A stretch of DNA of 64,000 nt, taken from positions 29,917,475 to 29,981,474 of the forward strand of contig NC_023751.2 in NCBI RefSeq assembly GCF_000499845.2, given 5' to 3'. The translations under genes were made by a program, and so were the position numbers. Position 1 is the first letter of the stretch; each line of letters starts with the position of its first letter. This document shows positions 26,961 through 43,645 of the stretch, piece after piece. The notes beneath the pieces are model-generated. The model was not told where the DNA came from and searched no databases. It saw only the letters and a program-made list of their open reading frames with translations. This stretch comes from Phaseolus vulgaris. Its lineage: Eukaryota; Streptophyta; Magnoliopsida; Fabales; Fabaceae.

Positions 26961-27111
26961 GAAAAATGATACATTGACACCCTTCGTCCAGTATACAACC
27001 CTCTTTCTTTGTCTAAAATTTCAATTTTTATATGAAATGACAAAAATACCTTTTTTTATATCATCAATTAAGGGTTGTATAGTGGAGCAAGTTGTCCATA
27101 TATCATTTCTC
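26961..27111. mobile_element. Mutator-type MITE, 151 bp
   Basis: The first about 43 bp (GAAAAATGATACATTGACA through TATACAACCCT) pair with the last about 43 bp, allowing some 9 mismatches. The flanks AAAGTTGAC (26952-26960) and GAAGTTGAT (27112-27120) are a 9-bp target duplication with two differences. Long TIRs plus a 9-bp duplication indicate the Mutator superfamily. The core is only about 60 bp and non-coding. Confidence 0.7.
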
Positions 27112-27808
27112 GAAGTTGATTACGTACATAAAGAAGAGTGTTTTCTCTAAGAAAGAGTGTTGTCTCTAGAAATTTTGGACCCAACACAAATTTCGAACTT
27201 TCTTAAGATAATACTCACTTTTCAAAATCTTTAAGCTTTTTAATCACAAATTCATTATTTAATATTTTATAATAAATTAACTTTAACATTTCACTCCCAA
27301 TCAAAAATTATTCCTCTGTTGTTATTGGACAATTTCAAATATCTATTCATCTCAAAATAAAATATAGTTTGTTCTTATGACTTATATCATAGTACAATAC
27401 AAAATTTTCATAAAATCTTTTACATCTTTAACCTTGTTTATTAATTTTTTTACTTGGAAGACTTACAACGTTATAAGTTCATTTTGCTTCATATTGTTAA
27501 ACTAATGGGCTCCAATTTTTACGTGCATAATCCGATCAAATTCTGTCAGCATGTTATGACTTAGATCATAATACAGTAAAAGATTTCATAAAAATATTTT
27601 ACATCTTTAATTTTTTTTATTAACTTCTTTACTTGAAAGATTTGCAATTTTATAAGTTCATTTTGTTTTAATATTGTTAAAATATTTACCATTTTTCCAT
27701 CCACAATCTTGAAAGGGTCCATACTGATATTTCAACTTCAAAATACAATACCCTAGTTTGAATTAATAGCTGATAGGCCCACTCCACAGAACCTTGCTCA
27801 TCAAGAGT
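27112..27808. other. Intergenic sequence with an internal duplication
   Basis: No gene. The phrase GACTTATATCATAGTACAATAC followed by TTTCATAAAATCTTTTACATC (27379-27430) recurs diverged at about 27560-27610, with TTTAACC/TTTTATTAA-type sequence following each. This suggests a local duplication of about 180 bp. Confidence 0.4.
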
Positions 27809-27817
27809 TTTATTCTT

Positions 27818-28145
27818 GGCAAATTCTTCCTACACCCAACTTGCACCAAACACAATTTTAAAATTCCGAAAATACCCTTTATTTCGGAAATAAAAATCTA
27901 GAATTGAAAATAATACATTCCCAAAAATTATATTTGGAAGAGATTATTATGTTTTGGAAATAAAAATTTGGAAACAATAATCAAAATCCCATTCCAGATA
28001 AGAAAATACGGAATTAAAAATAATACATTCCAAAAAAAATATCTGAAAGAACTTTTTGTATTCTGGAAATAAAAATCATTTTTAAGGGCATTTTCGTCTT
28101 TTCAACTGGAATTGGGTGCAATCATATGGTGCAGGAAGCAATTTC
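27818..28145. mobile_element. Mutator-like non-autonomous element, palindrome family copy 1
   Basis: This 328-bp element is flanked by a perfect 9-bp duplication TTTATTCTT (27809-27817 and 28146-28154). The ends GGCAAATTCTTCCTACACC and GGTGCAGGAAGCAATTTC are inverted with small gaps. The interior has repeated TTCGGAAATAAAAAT-like phrases in both orientations (for example ATTCCGAAA opposite TTTCGGAAA). Its left end and interior resemble the palindrome-rich element that starts near 63600. It is non-coding. Confidence 0.75.
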
Positions 28146-28154
28146 TTTATTCTT

Positions 28155-30385
28155 TATGGTTGATTGGTTGGGCCTCAAATGCTCAGATATTTTTGGCCTG
28201 GCTAAAAAAATTGTTGCCTTACTCAATATATTTTGAATACCTTTTCAAGTCTCCATGATATGAACTTTAAAAGGTTGGGGAAAATCTCAACAGTTGTTGG
28301 AGAAGAGAAATTCATGGAAATGCAATGGAAGTTGGGGAAAATAGTAGAATTCATGGAGAAAATCATAAAATTTGAATTAGTTTTTAAGTAAAAACAAGAA
28401 CAAGTAAAGAATAATTAAAACAAAAAATGGATTAAGATAAGGAAATGGAGAGAACATGCCACCTTCAAGTCAAGATGATTCACCACTTGAAAAAGCTTAT
28501 CAAAATAAGAACTAATTAAACATAGAAGAGAAAAATCAAACTCTCACAAACTCACGAAGGAGATTTCATTCATTAAGATGTCTTGTCTTTACAAATGAAT
28601 GAGATACCTATAAAGAGAAGAGAATCTCGTCTTAGGAAATGAATGGACAAAAAAATGAAGTTAACTTTCTTAATCAAGAGTTAACTCCACTTAACTAAGA
28701 TTAACACATGATAATCCCTTGAAATTAAGGAGTGTCCATGGGTAGTTCTTCGAATCTAGAGACACGTAATGATTACATGTGAAAAACAATGATGTCTAGG
28801 AGGATTAGACATGTGTGGTGCCACATGTGGAGTTCCAATTATCACAAATGTGTTTTGAAAACTTTAAGAATAAAATGAAAGAGTCCAACTAACTCATGTG
28901 TTTTTGTGAGTGTTGTGTGCTAGTTTAGAAACTCCAAAAGACACTTCCAACTCTCTACATTTTAGATCCTCAAGTTCTAACTAACAAATATTAACCTTTT
29001 TCAAGTTTTACTAAAAACTATTCAAGTACAAATCCTCTAATCTTCTATTCCAAAATTTGAAGTTTTCCTCTTTTCAACTTTATTGAAATCTTCATAGAAT
29101 CTCCTTCTTTATTTCTTATTGTCATGTTTTATTTACTTATTTTTCTTGTCTACTCTTCTTTTTCTTCAACAAACTTTTATTCATATTTATTTATATCACT
29201 CGTGATAAATTGATGTAATTGCACATCAACATCTAACAAATTGTTTTATTTATAACTTTTTTTCTATCAAAATCTTATTTATTCATTTTTTTTCATTATT
29301 GTTATATATTTGATTTTTCTGAAATTCTCTATAAACAATTTTAAAATTTTCATATATGCTTAAATTATTGTTATTAATTCCTTCTACTCCATTTATTTTA
29401 TTTACAGATTAATTTACATATATAACTATAAAATGTATTATGCGCTTCAATATTTTTAAGTTATTAAACTAAATTATCATAAAAGCAAAGCCTAATTAAT
29501 TTTTAAATTAAAATCTTAAGAATGACACATGTTTATAATGTACTCCATAATATTAAAAAAAGTATTCACGTGGTAGTAATATAAATTCAGTAGGACATTT
29601 TTTTTTTTATCAAAAGTGCTTATACTGTGCTGGCCATTTCCTTTATGTTCACATAAAATATTATTAGTGGACTAAGGAAGATTCTTTTCTTTTTCTACCA
29701 GTTTAAGGCATGTGAAATTTGCTAAATTTTTAATTGTTATACTCTAGTTTTTACTACCAAAATGGTATCTGACTGTACCAAAATCAATTAAAATAGAAAT
29801 TATTTTGTTTTATGAAGATTTGCATAAGTTATGGGCATTCCAATATTGTTCTCTAATTTTGTATTTATCTGACACCACTGAACGCATTATGCAGAGAAAT
29901 TGCGATTTGTGACTGTAGTGTCACTCTGGAACAATGGCAAAGTTTTTTTTTATTGATGAAATTGAGTTACACTCTAAACTGGTGCCAAAAGATACTTTTA
30001 CTTTTTTTACTTTTAAAATAGAAATGTACTTTGTTTATGTTTGTAATAAAATATAAACGTTATTTATTTTTTATAATGTGACATTCGTCTGTCTTATATA
30101 AATTAAAAATATATATTTACTAAAATTTAAATAAAATTATAAAAATGAGAGAGTTATATAAAAAAAAAAAAATTGCCATTTTGTCCTAAAATATTTTTAA
30201 GTGAGGTAAATATTATAGGTATGATTCATGTAACGATATGATTTCTACAAGTATTTATAGATATGATTTCTCCTCTTTTTTTCTTTTTTTTTTTACTTTT
30301 AGCAGTCATTATTTTTCAGTATTAAAATAGATATAGAAAGCCTGAAAAACAACATGATGGAAGATCCACTTGTTCCCACAAAGAA
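28155..30385. other. Intergenic, repeat-like then AT-rich
   Basis: No gene was recognised in these 2.2 kb. 28.3-28.9 kb reads like the edge of an old LTR (AAATCAAACTCTCACAAACTC, ATGAATGAGATACCTATAAA), without a partner copy in the window. Confidence 0.4.
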
Positions 30386-30391
30386 CACCAT

Positions 30392-30399
30392 TATATAAG
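30392..30399 (+). promoter_or_regulatory. TATA box of the peroxidase gene
   Basis: TATATAAG lies about 120 bp before the peroxidase ATG. Transcription would start near 30425 and leave a leader of about 85 nt. Confidence 0.55.
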
Positions 30400-30510
30400 T
30401 AACAAGCAGTGAGCAAATGGTTGAAGCATATGAAGGGAAAGTGAAGAATCAAATACCAAGTTGTTTGAAGTTTAGGCTTTTACTTGAATCACTGTTATTA
30501 CTATTACCAA

Positions 30511-32354
30511 ATGGGAGACATATGGTTGGGTTCATTAACCATTTTTATGACCATTATGGTTGTACAGGGACAACTCAAAACTGGGTTTTACTCCTCTTCC
30601 TGTCCAAACGCAGAGGCCACAGTTCGGTCCACTGTGGAATCCTACTTCAATAAAGATCCTACCATTGCTCCTGGCCTGCTCAGGCTTCATTTCCATGATT
30701 GCTTTGTTCAGGTTTGCTACTTTGATCTTCATCTTCAACCCACATAACAGAATGTTCTGCATAATTTTTATCACATCTCACATATTCAATACAGCACCAG
30801 AATTTGTTATTTTGTCTGTTAGTTGGTGACAGAAATCATGATATAGATGTGTTGACTAAAGATAAACACATTTCATAGTATATAAGTGAGTGCAAATTTC
30901 AAAACCAGACTATGAGTTTGTTAAGTTTATTGAGTTTATCAACCCATCAAAATAAAGATATCCCTTTGAAGATGTTTAGGATGTTCAGTCCTAAGATAGG
31001 ATGAAATTATAGTATATAATCTTACAAAAGTCATTTTGTGAGATTTTCTTATACATGAATCAAACTTATCAGAACATGGTTGTTTATTTAGTTATGCTAC
31101 ATCTTTTCTCTCAGGGCTGCGATGGTTCAGTTTTGATTCAAGGCTCTTCTGCAGAGCGGAATGCGTTCCCCAACACTGGTCTAAGAGGTTTTGAAGTGAT
31201 TGAGGATGCAAAATCACAACTTGAGGCCAAGTGTCCTGGTGTTGTCTCATGTGCTGACATACTAGCATTGGCAGCACGTGATGCTGTAGACTTGGTACTA
31301 AATACAATGTCCAACTCCACCCTCAATCACACACATTCAACTGATAAACACATACATACACACATTCTCATGACTCTATCAAATGATTTATCATAAAGTG
31401 AACTCTCACTTAAAATCCCTTATAAAGGTCACTCATGTTCAATGGTTAATATTGTGAAAACGCCACTTTAACCTTGGAAAATGACATTTACTATGTTCCT
31501 TACTATTAATGACTACTTACATGAATGATTTTTGAAAGTCAAGATTCAATGAAAGTTTGATACAGTGAGGAATTAAGATGAACAACACATAAAATCCAGC
31601 ATTATTAAAGTAAGGATTTATTCATTGTTGCTTCAGTTAATAAAGTAGCATTTAAAATGGCAGAGTGATGGTCCAAGTTGGTCAGTACCTACTGGAAGAA
31701 GAGATGGGAGGATTTCTTTATCATCTCAGGCCTCAAACTTGCCATCTCCACTTGACCCTATTTCTGTGCAGAGGAAAAAATTTTCTGACAAAGGCTTAGA
31801 TGACCATGACCTTGTAACCCTTGTTGGTGAGCTTTCTCACATGATTATTGCATATATATGTGTGTGATTCATAATTATGCTAATATTAAATGGTGTAAAG
31901 AGAATATGAATGTGACACTTGTCTCTCTATAGGGGCACATACCATAGGCCAAACAGAATGCAGATTCTTCAGCTACAGGTTGTATAATTTCACCACCACT
32001 GGCAATTCAGATCCAACTATAAACCAAGACTTCTTAGACCAACTTCAAGCACTGTGTCCCAATAAAGGAGATGGCTTGAAAAAGGTCTCCTTGGACCAAG
32101 ATACTCCAGCCAAATTTGATGTTAGTTTCTTCAAAAATGTGAGGGATGGTAATGCAATTCTAGAGTCAGATCAGAGGCTGTGGGGAGACCCTGATACACA
32201 AAGTATTGTGCAGAAATACGCAGGGAATATAAGAGGGTTATTGGGGTTAAGATTTGATTATGAATTTAAAAAGGCTATGGTTAAATTGAGTAGTGTAGAG
32301 GTAAAGACTGGTACACAAGGAGAGATTAGAAGGGTGTGCTCAAAAGTTAATTGA
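30511..32354 (+). CDS. Class III secretory peroxidase (PER25-like)
   Basis: Exons 30511-30711, 31115-31294, 31664-31826 and 31933-32354 give 321 residues. The three introns sit at the positions typical of plant class III peroxidases. The first about 21 residues ([20 protein letters not shown]) form a signal peptide, with the mature chain starting near QLKTGFY. The distal haem pocket RLHFHDCFV has the catalytic Arg and His. GCDGSVL gives Ca-binding residues, [14 protein letters not shown] is the family block, and [12 protein letters not shown] holds the haem-ligand His. The paired cysteines of the family are present, including the C-terminal VCSKVN. Such enzymes work in the cell wall or apoplast, oxidising phenolics with H2O2 (lignin or suberin cross-linking). 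The exact substrate is not predictable. Similarity to Arabidopsis PER25 is from memory. The ATG is chosen because it opens the signal peptide; upstream in-frame codons use TTG. Confidence 0.95.
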
Positions 32355-33001
32355 TATCAGACAATTATGAGTGTGTGAGTATTTAGTAACTTATGGTTTC
32401 TTTGGATTGAATAATTTGTAATGTTCTGATTGTGAAAACAATTCACATCAAATTGTTAGGAACCAATCCAGTTTTATCAACTTTTGGTGTTATTTTCTTC
32501 TCTTTTGTGGCTATTTATCTAATGAAAGGTTTCTTTCAAAATTTAAATGTTATGCTAGATTGGATACATGGTTTTGTAGAGATTTAGAAAGTTTATTCTA
32601 AGTTTCACAATTTTGTCTTTCCTTATGATAGATTGAAAAAAGAAAAAAGCTTTGGCAATCACACATTATTCACACTGTTTTCCCCTTCAACTTTAGTCTC
32701 ATCATGAAATTATCTTCAATTAAAAGTATGATTTTGAAATTACCTATTTTTAAAAGGTATAAATAAAAGTGGAATAATAAAAAATGTAAAAGTTAAAAGT
32801 TAAAATTAAAATTAAGACATAGTTTGTTAAACATCATTAAAAATGTAGAAAAGTAAAAGAAAAGGTCAAAGGATACGGCATTTTGGTTTTGAAATTAAGG
32901 AAAAATGGGATGGGGACAGGTGTCAGTCTGTGACGCTTTCTCCGAAGCAACCGACCTTGGTTTGGTTTGTCACCTTGTTACATCTGATTCATGGAAGCAT
33001 C
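32355..33001 (+). other. Peroxidase 3'UTR and intergenic spacer before NUDX19
   Basis: A short spacer of about 650 bp between two genes in the same orientation. No TATA box stands out for the downstream gene. Confidence 0.5.
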
Positions 33002-37767
<4,766 letters not shown>

Positions 37768-39150
37768 GAGTAACATTATTTTTCAAGCCATATTTAGTTA
37801 TAATGCTTTTCTTATTATTGTTAAGTATCCCACAAAGGTGAAGGGGTGTCCTTGCCGGTGACGAGATTCTCAGCAAAATTTTTGAAGAATCCACACACCA
37901 AGAATTGGAGACACTTACCTTTGATTTTACTTTGTTTTTCATACTAAACACATGTTCGATATTATCATTCACCATAAGACTGACTACATTATATTTCATT
38001 TACCTTTTCACATCTTTCTCCCAACTTAATCTTATTCATTCCTTAACAACAATTTCTCCTCTAAACTTAAATTTTATTAACTTCTCAATTATCATTTCTT
38101 TTCCAAACTTTAAACGTGTTTACTTCGCAATTATTATTTCTTCTCTGAACTTCTAACTTGACAGTCTCTTAACACCGATTTCTTCTCAAACTCATCTTTT
38201 TAATTTATTTACATATTTATTGTTTTCCGATATTTAAGTTGGTATTGCAAAAGGTTTTTATGTTAGTTAAAATAAATAGTTACGATTTTATTTGAAATTT
38301 GATTTTAGATGCTTAATGTTTCACTATTATTTAGTAATTAAGACTCCTAATTTAATCAAGTCAAGTGTTTGAATCATTTTAAACTTTCAATTTGAAGATG
38401 GAAGTTGTTTATCTAAATAAATAAAAAACTAACAAAGATTAACGAAAACATGAATTTTGATTCTCAGTCTACAAATAAGGAATCATTTGTTGTTTAGGAA
38501 TATCTTGAGAAGTTATTTTCTATTTCAAATTAAAAATAAAAGGAAATGATATTTTGACACTTGTTTAAAAGAAAACATTCCTCAAAAACTTTATCATTAT
38601 TTATTTTAAGTCAAAAGTGACTCATTTTGATAATCTATGAGATTGTTGACTAACCTAAAAGGCAATAAGATGAAGAAAAGAGATAATGGAGAGGGAAAAG
38701 ATAAAGCCATCGAAGAAAGAAGACACGAGAAAGAAGAAAGACAGTTGAAGAGAAATAGATAGCTAGAAGGAAGGAGTAATCATAGCTATAAATGTGATGG
38801 AAGGAGAAAGAAGAAGAAATGATAATAGGGAGGAAGAGGAAATGAAAAACGTTAAAGAAGAATAGTGAGAAAGAAAAGGGTGGGAAAAGTAGAAGGAAGC
38901 ACAAAAGAGGAAGATGAGCATATATTAGGATATTACTTCAAAGGTATGAACTTGTTTGTTTGTTTAGTGGTTGATTTAGATACGCTATTACTCTATTCAG
39001 TAATTTTACTTTATTGCATAGTGCTTTTGGTTAGGTATACTAGTTGGTTAAGCTTTAGCTATTGTGTTAGTTTTAGTTTAGTGGGTGGTTAGTGAGTTAG
39101 TTAATTATTTTTTTTTAATGGTTAATTTAGTTTAGGAATGGGTAATATGA
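37768..39150. other. NUDX19 3'UTR and intergenic DNA
   Basis: No gene. 37.9-38.2 kb is CT-rich with repeated TTTCTCCTCTAAACTT-like and TTATTTCTTCTCTGAACTT-like phrases. 38.67-38.93 kb is purine-rich (GAAGAAAGAAGACACGAGAA) on the plus strand. Confidence 0.45.
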
Positions 39151-39215
39151 TTGGGTGCAAGGTTATCAGATTCGAGAGTTTACTCAGACTCGTGGGAGGT
39201 CTTTTAGAAATACAT

Positions 39216-39376
39216 TTATTTATGTAAGAAATTACAACAATCCAAGTCGTTGTAATATAGTGGTGAGTATTCCCGCCTGTCACGCGGGTGACCCGGGTTC
39301 GATCCCTGGCAACGGCGTTTTAAATATTTTTATCATTAAAATATTGTTTCATAAGTATAATATTATTTATGTAAGA
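39216..39376. repeat. 14-bp direct repeats bracketing the tRNA-Asp gene
   Basis: TTATTTATGTAAGA occurs exactly at 39216-39229 and 39363-39376, on either side of the tRNA. A repeat of this length and position resembles the target duplication of an inserted segment of about 133 bp carrying the tRNA. Confidence 0.7.
39246..39317 (+). tRNA. tRNA-Asp (anticodon GTC)
   Basis: The gene is 72 nt. The acceptor stem GTCGTTG pairs with CAACGGC (one G-U), with discriminator G. The D arm is TATAGTGGTGAGTA. The anticodon stem CCCGC/GCGGG holds loop CTGTCAC with anticodon GTC at 39279-39281. The T arm contains GGGTTCGATCCC. The A and B box promoter elements are intact (TAGTGGTGAGT and GGTTCGATCC). A TTTT terminator starts at 39318, directly after the gene. 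There is no intron. It should be functional. Confidence 0.95.
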
Positions 39377-39612
39377 CTTGTAAGAGTCTATTTTGCACAA
39401 AAAAAATTTAATTCTATTAAATTCTATGAAGATGAGAACTGTGTTGAACTTTTTTTTAGAACTTGCTGACTCAATCTCAAACTCACGAGTTTGTACCGAG
39501 TTCACCAGGTTTGATGGAGTTTACGAAAAAACGAGTCTACTCACTAGTCAACTAGTGATAAGTGAACTCTTAAACTCGTAAGGGTTTATGAGTTAACCCT
39601 AGGATTTGATAA

Positions 39613-41740
39613 CTTGGGTTGGGTGTATTAGTTAGTTAAGTACGTTTGTTGGATAATTTGTTTTAAGGATGTTATAATATTAAGGTTGTTTATCAACATC
39701 ATTATTTCTTTTCATGAGTAGTAGATTTTAATGTGTTTGCTAGTTATTTAAGTGTGAGTGCTTAATTTCATTGAGTGCGAGGCTATAAAGAGGTGTCTTT
39801 GCTTACATATTAAGTAGGTCAAATAAATATTGACTTAGTTGATTCGTTTTGTAATGTTAATGTTGTGTATGATTTTTTCTTATTAATATTGATAAAATTA
39901 TGAAGTATGATGGTTTTGAGTTTTGCGACAACCTGAAGACTAATTTAGTGATGCGTGAAAATGCTTAGTTGAATTTGCTATGCATTTATCAATGGTGAGT
40001 TTGTATATGGATCTTTTATTTGAACCATGAATATAAGATACCTTGATTAATAAAGTTAATAAGAAGATGACAAGTGTGTAAAAGAGTGATGACACCATTT
40101 AAGGGTTTAGCAAGGTTGAGTTAGAAACTTACAATATATGATTGATTGATGGATAAAAATTCAAATAATCAAATGCAATCTATAATTATATTCATTTAAA
40201 TGACTTTATCTCTATTTTAATGATACATTTCAAATCTAAATTCACATTTTTAAATTTTAAATCCAATATATGTAATTAGATATTTTGATTTAAAGAAATT
40301 AAAATCAATATTCATTCTAAAAGAGTGTGTAATCAAAATATATTGTTATTTGCAATTGAGACTTATTTTACTTGATTTGTAAATGTCTCTTTGATTGGGA
40401 TTACTATGAAAGATGTTGATTTGGATTACTATGAAGATGTTGTTGGGTTGGCCTTGGACATAAGCATCCTTAGCTCTATTTTGATTGAAAAAATTTCAAC
40501 TCAGATTAACACAACTTCATATTAACAAAACTTGCTCAAATTTTGGTTGAAAAATCCTGAACTCAGCCTTGATCATTCCATCATTGACACAATTTAATGA
40601 AACATTATTTGTTGGGCTTGAATGAGACTTTATCGGCTTGATCTTGAAATTAGAACATTATCGACATGTTTTGGTTGAGGCTTGTTTGAGTTGAGACATC
40701 TTTGATCTCAGTAAATGCTAAATGGATTATGAAATAAATTTTTTTTATTTTATGTTTGACAATACTTGAATATGCTCAGATGATTTGATTTGTGCATAAA
40801 TATAAGCTAATCCCGTATCACATGAACATATATATGTTTATTTTATGTTGCATGAAATGTTCGTTACTTTCATATGTCAAGAAGATCCATTCAGGATAAG
40901 TCACATCATGATCTCTTCAATGAAAATTTAAAGTTGTTATTTTTAACAATTTCTTTACATAAACATATGTCAACTTTTGCCTAACTATTTGTCCACTACA
41001 ATGTGTACTTTTACCGTGTTTTGGTGTAAACTATGCAACCTAGGGAGATAACTACTACCAATTATTAAGGATATTGCATGAAGTAGAAAAAGATCATTAA
41101 TGTTGCATAGAAAGCATTTAATGTATCTCTTACAAACAAGTTCATTAAATGCAAACAAAAATATTCATCTGAGTTGAAATTGTTTAATGTCCAAAAATAA
41201 TTTTTGTTACAACTTTAATTTAAGGAAGATACATGAAAAATAATTACAACATTCACATGCACTAGAAAGTGACATGTGGAAGTTAAAAACTCTTTATCTA
41301 AACTCTTGAATCAACTAAATTTTGTTCAAATGACTTGAGAAGACTTGCGAAGTAATTACAACATTTACATGCACTTGAAAGTAACATGTGAAGATGGTTA
41401 CAATTTTCACATATGTTTCAAAAGTGTGTTTTCATGTTTCTAACAATCTACTCTTGTAGTTCTGAAATATTATAAAATATTCATTTATACTCTTTGAATA
41501 TTCTTTAATGTATGAAATTTACAAGCTTTCTTTCTTCTTCTTTGACTACTTTAATTCTCTTCTTGAATCTTTATTAGAATTTTTTTTCTTCTTTTATTTA
41601 TTCTTGAAATTTATTTTCTACTTCTTCAATAGTTTCTTCTTTAATCTTATTTATATCAAGCATGAAATAAGTTGAACAATTTAATTTCATAACAAACTAC
41701 TTGTTTTTAAGTCTAATTCAACCCCATAAAACTAGCTCAT
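39613..41740. other. Intergenic, probable repeat debris
   Basis: No gene. 40440-40720 holds recurring words such as TTGGTTGAAAAAT/TTGGTTGAGGCTTG and GGCTTGATCTTGAAAT, akin to the complement of the minisatellite at 56 kb. 41210-41400 has a roughly repeated phrase AATTACAACATT(C/T)ACATGCACT with AAGT(G/A)ACATGTG. Confidence 0.4.
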
Positions 41741-41744
41741 GAGG

Positions 41745-41930
41745 TTGAGGTTTGCACCCACTTATATACAATGAAAGACTTTAATCTCTAGGATCTCCAA
41801 CACACCCCCTCACGCCGAGAGTGACAACAGCTCGTGAAGTGAAGTTCTCACCCACTTATATACCATGAAAAGCTCTAATCTCTAGTCGATGTGGGATCTC
41901 CAATGTTCACATTCTAACCATATCAATACA
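41745..41930. repeat. Dispersed repeat with an internal 94-bp direct duplication
   Basis: Two related units begin CACCCACTTATATACA (41755) and CACCCACTTATATACC (41849). Each continues ATGAAA(A)G, CTNTAATCTCTAG and GGATCTCCAA. The text between them, CACACCCCCTCACGCCGAG, is a phrase I associate with a common legume repeat. Confidence 0.55.
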
Positions 41931-43325
41931 CTTGGTTGAGTTTCTCATTATAACCAGTATGAGGCTTAGCTAAACTAGAAGCATGGTGAATATGTTTTAC
42001 ATGTTATTGCTTTATGCTATGAAACCCTCCAATGTGTCTGCTATGAAGTTGTGGCATTATTAGACCTTCAAAAGGTTGTCCAAGTAAGACGATCTAACAA
42101 TTTTATTGATCAAGTTAATAAATGCACACTATAAAATGTTGTAATAAAAAATATTATTTCTACACAATAAGAAATATATAAAGTGTAAGTTTATATGTGA
42201 TTGCAAATGCTCAAAATAACACGCAGTGTCCAATGTGCTATCATACATATAATAAATAAATTATTTCTCCAAGATTCAAAAAATACTCTCGTATGGATAC
42301 AATTATTATGATTATAAGCGAACATGTATATGGTTATATTTGAATATTATATTATATGTACATGTGTAGTATTTTCTTGATTATTCATGTAACATGAAAA
42401 AGGAACTTCAACCTTTCATACATAGCCGTGAACATTAGTTTGAGAATAAATCAAGTAGAATCATTCAAGAAGATTTGTGATCAAGTTATCAAGCACAAAG
42501 AGGTAAGAGGTATCATCGCTCTTGATTGTACCAAGGAACAATCATAATCTTGAAGCCTATATATTGACTATATATTTAAAAAGCTCATCACTTAAAAAAC
42601 ATTCAAGAGAAATAGATATTATATGAAGTCGAATATTTAATATTATATGAAGTTATCCAAAATACTCAAATTTTTAATCTTTAGTGAAATTAAAAAAAAA
42701 ACAATCATTTTTTGTTACTAAACTTACCTAGATATCAATGTTATCATCAATTATTTTTTAAAATCTTATGTAATCCTAGCTATAGACACTTTCATTATCA
42801 AGCATTTAGATATATTCATATATTTTATATAATATATATGAATCTTCTTTAATGTTAACATAAGTGGTGATATTCAATAAAATCATTTATTTCATGTATT
42901 ACTTGATTTACTATTGAAATAAAAATAAACTAAAAGAGAAGATGAAGAATGTCAACATACATGTCTAATCTAGTGGTTGATCAATCCTTAAATAAGTTGT
43001 TTATTTGAATGTTTAATTTAATTTTATGGTCCTACAATTAACCTACAAAATAACGTTTTAGATACTTTTCCCCATTAACTTCTATCCATAAGAGTTACTT
43101 TTGCAAACAATGTGTCACACCACATGCTTTAATAATAAATGTTATGAAGAAGCCTTGTTTAACTTTAAACAACTTTTGCAAATAACTACTTTGGAAATTA
43201 TCTTAATTAATTTCTATTTCAACTGTATATATTAAATATTAAATGTAATAAATTACCTTTTTAAAAGAAAAAAAAATTAATGATTAAGATTTATTAAAGA
43301 GATATAGTCTCTCAAACCCATAAAA
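41931..43325. other. Intergenic AT-rich sequence
   Basis: No gene, RNA or bounded repeat was recognised. Confidence 0.45.
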
Positions 43326-43329
43326 ATAG

Positions 43330-43645
43330 TACTCTTTATTTTTATTCTTCTTCTGAATTTGAATATTTAAATAAAAATTAATTTAAAAAAATAATTAATT
43401 ATTATATTAATTAAATTATATATTATTTTAAAAATTAAAAAAAATTATTGTATCTAAATTAGTTTTTATTATTTAATAACTAATTAAATACTAATTTAAA
43501 AATTCTTTATTTATTAGTAATAAAAATTAATTTAGATACTAATAATTTTTTTAGTCTCTAAAATAATATCTAACATAATCAATATAATAATTAATTATAT
43601 TTTGTCTACAATTTATTTCTATCTAATATTTTTTTAGTAGTTGAA
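43330..43645. repeat. AT-rich dispersed repeat, family A copy 3
   Basis: It shares TTTAAATAAAAATTAATTTA, AAAAAATTATTGTATCTAAA, TTAATAACTAATTAAATACC and TTTAGTCTCTAAAATAAT with 3560-3790 and 4370-4660. It is partly self-complementary and non-coding. Confidence 0.45.

Larger units (their letters stand above)
39160..39612. mobile_element. TIR element (family D copy 1) enclosing a tRNA gene
   Basis: The left end AGGTTATCAGATTCGAGAG, then TTTACTCAGACTCG, matches the complement of the right end ACTCATAAACCC/GTTAACCCTAGGATTTG/ATAACTTGG over about 35 bp with mismatches. A relative with the same outer sequence is at 59455-59975. No transposase or clear target duplication is visible. The tRNA-Asp gene lies off-centre within it. 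Confidence 0.5.

Noticed and set aside
30417..30829. Alternative frames of 78-89 codons around peroxidase exon 1
   Set aside because: The frame from 30511 gives the signal peptide and the conserved haem pocket. The others have no family match and run into the intron.
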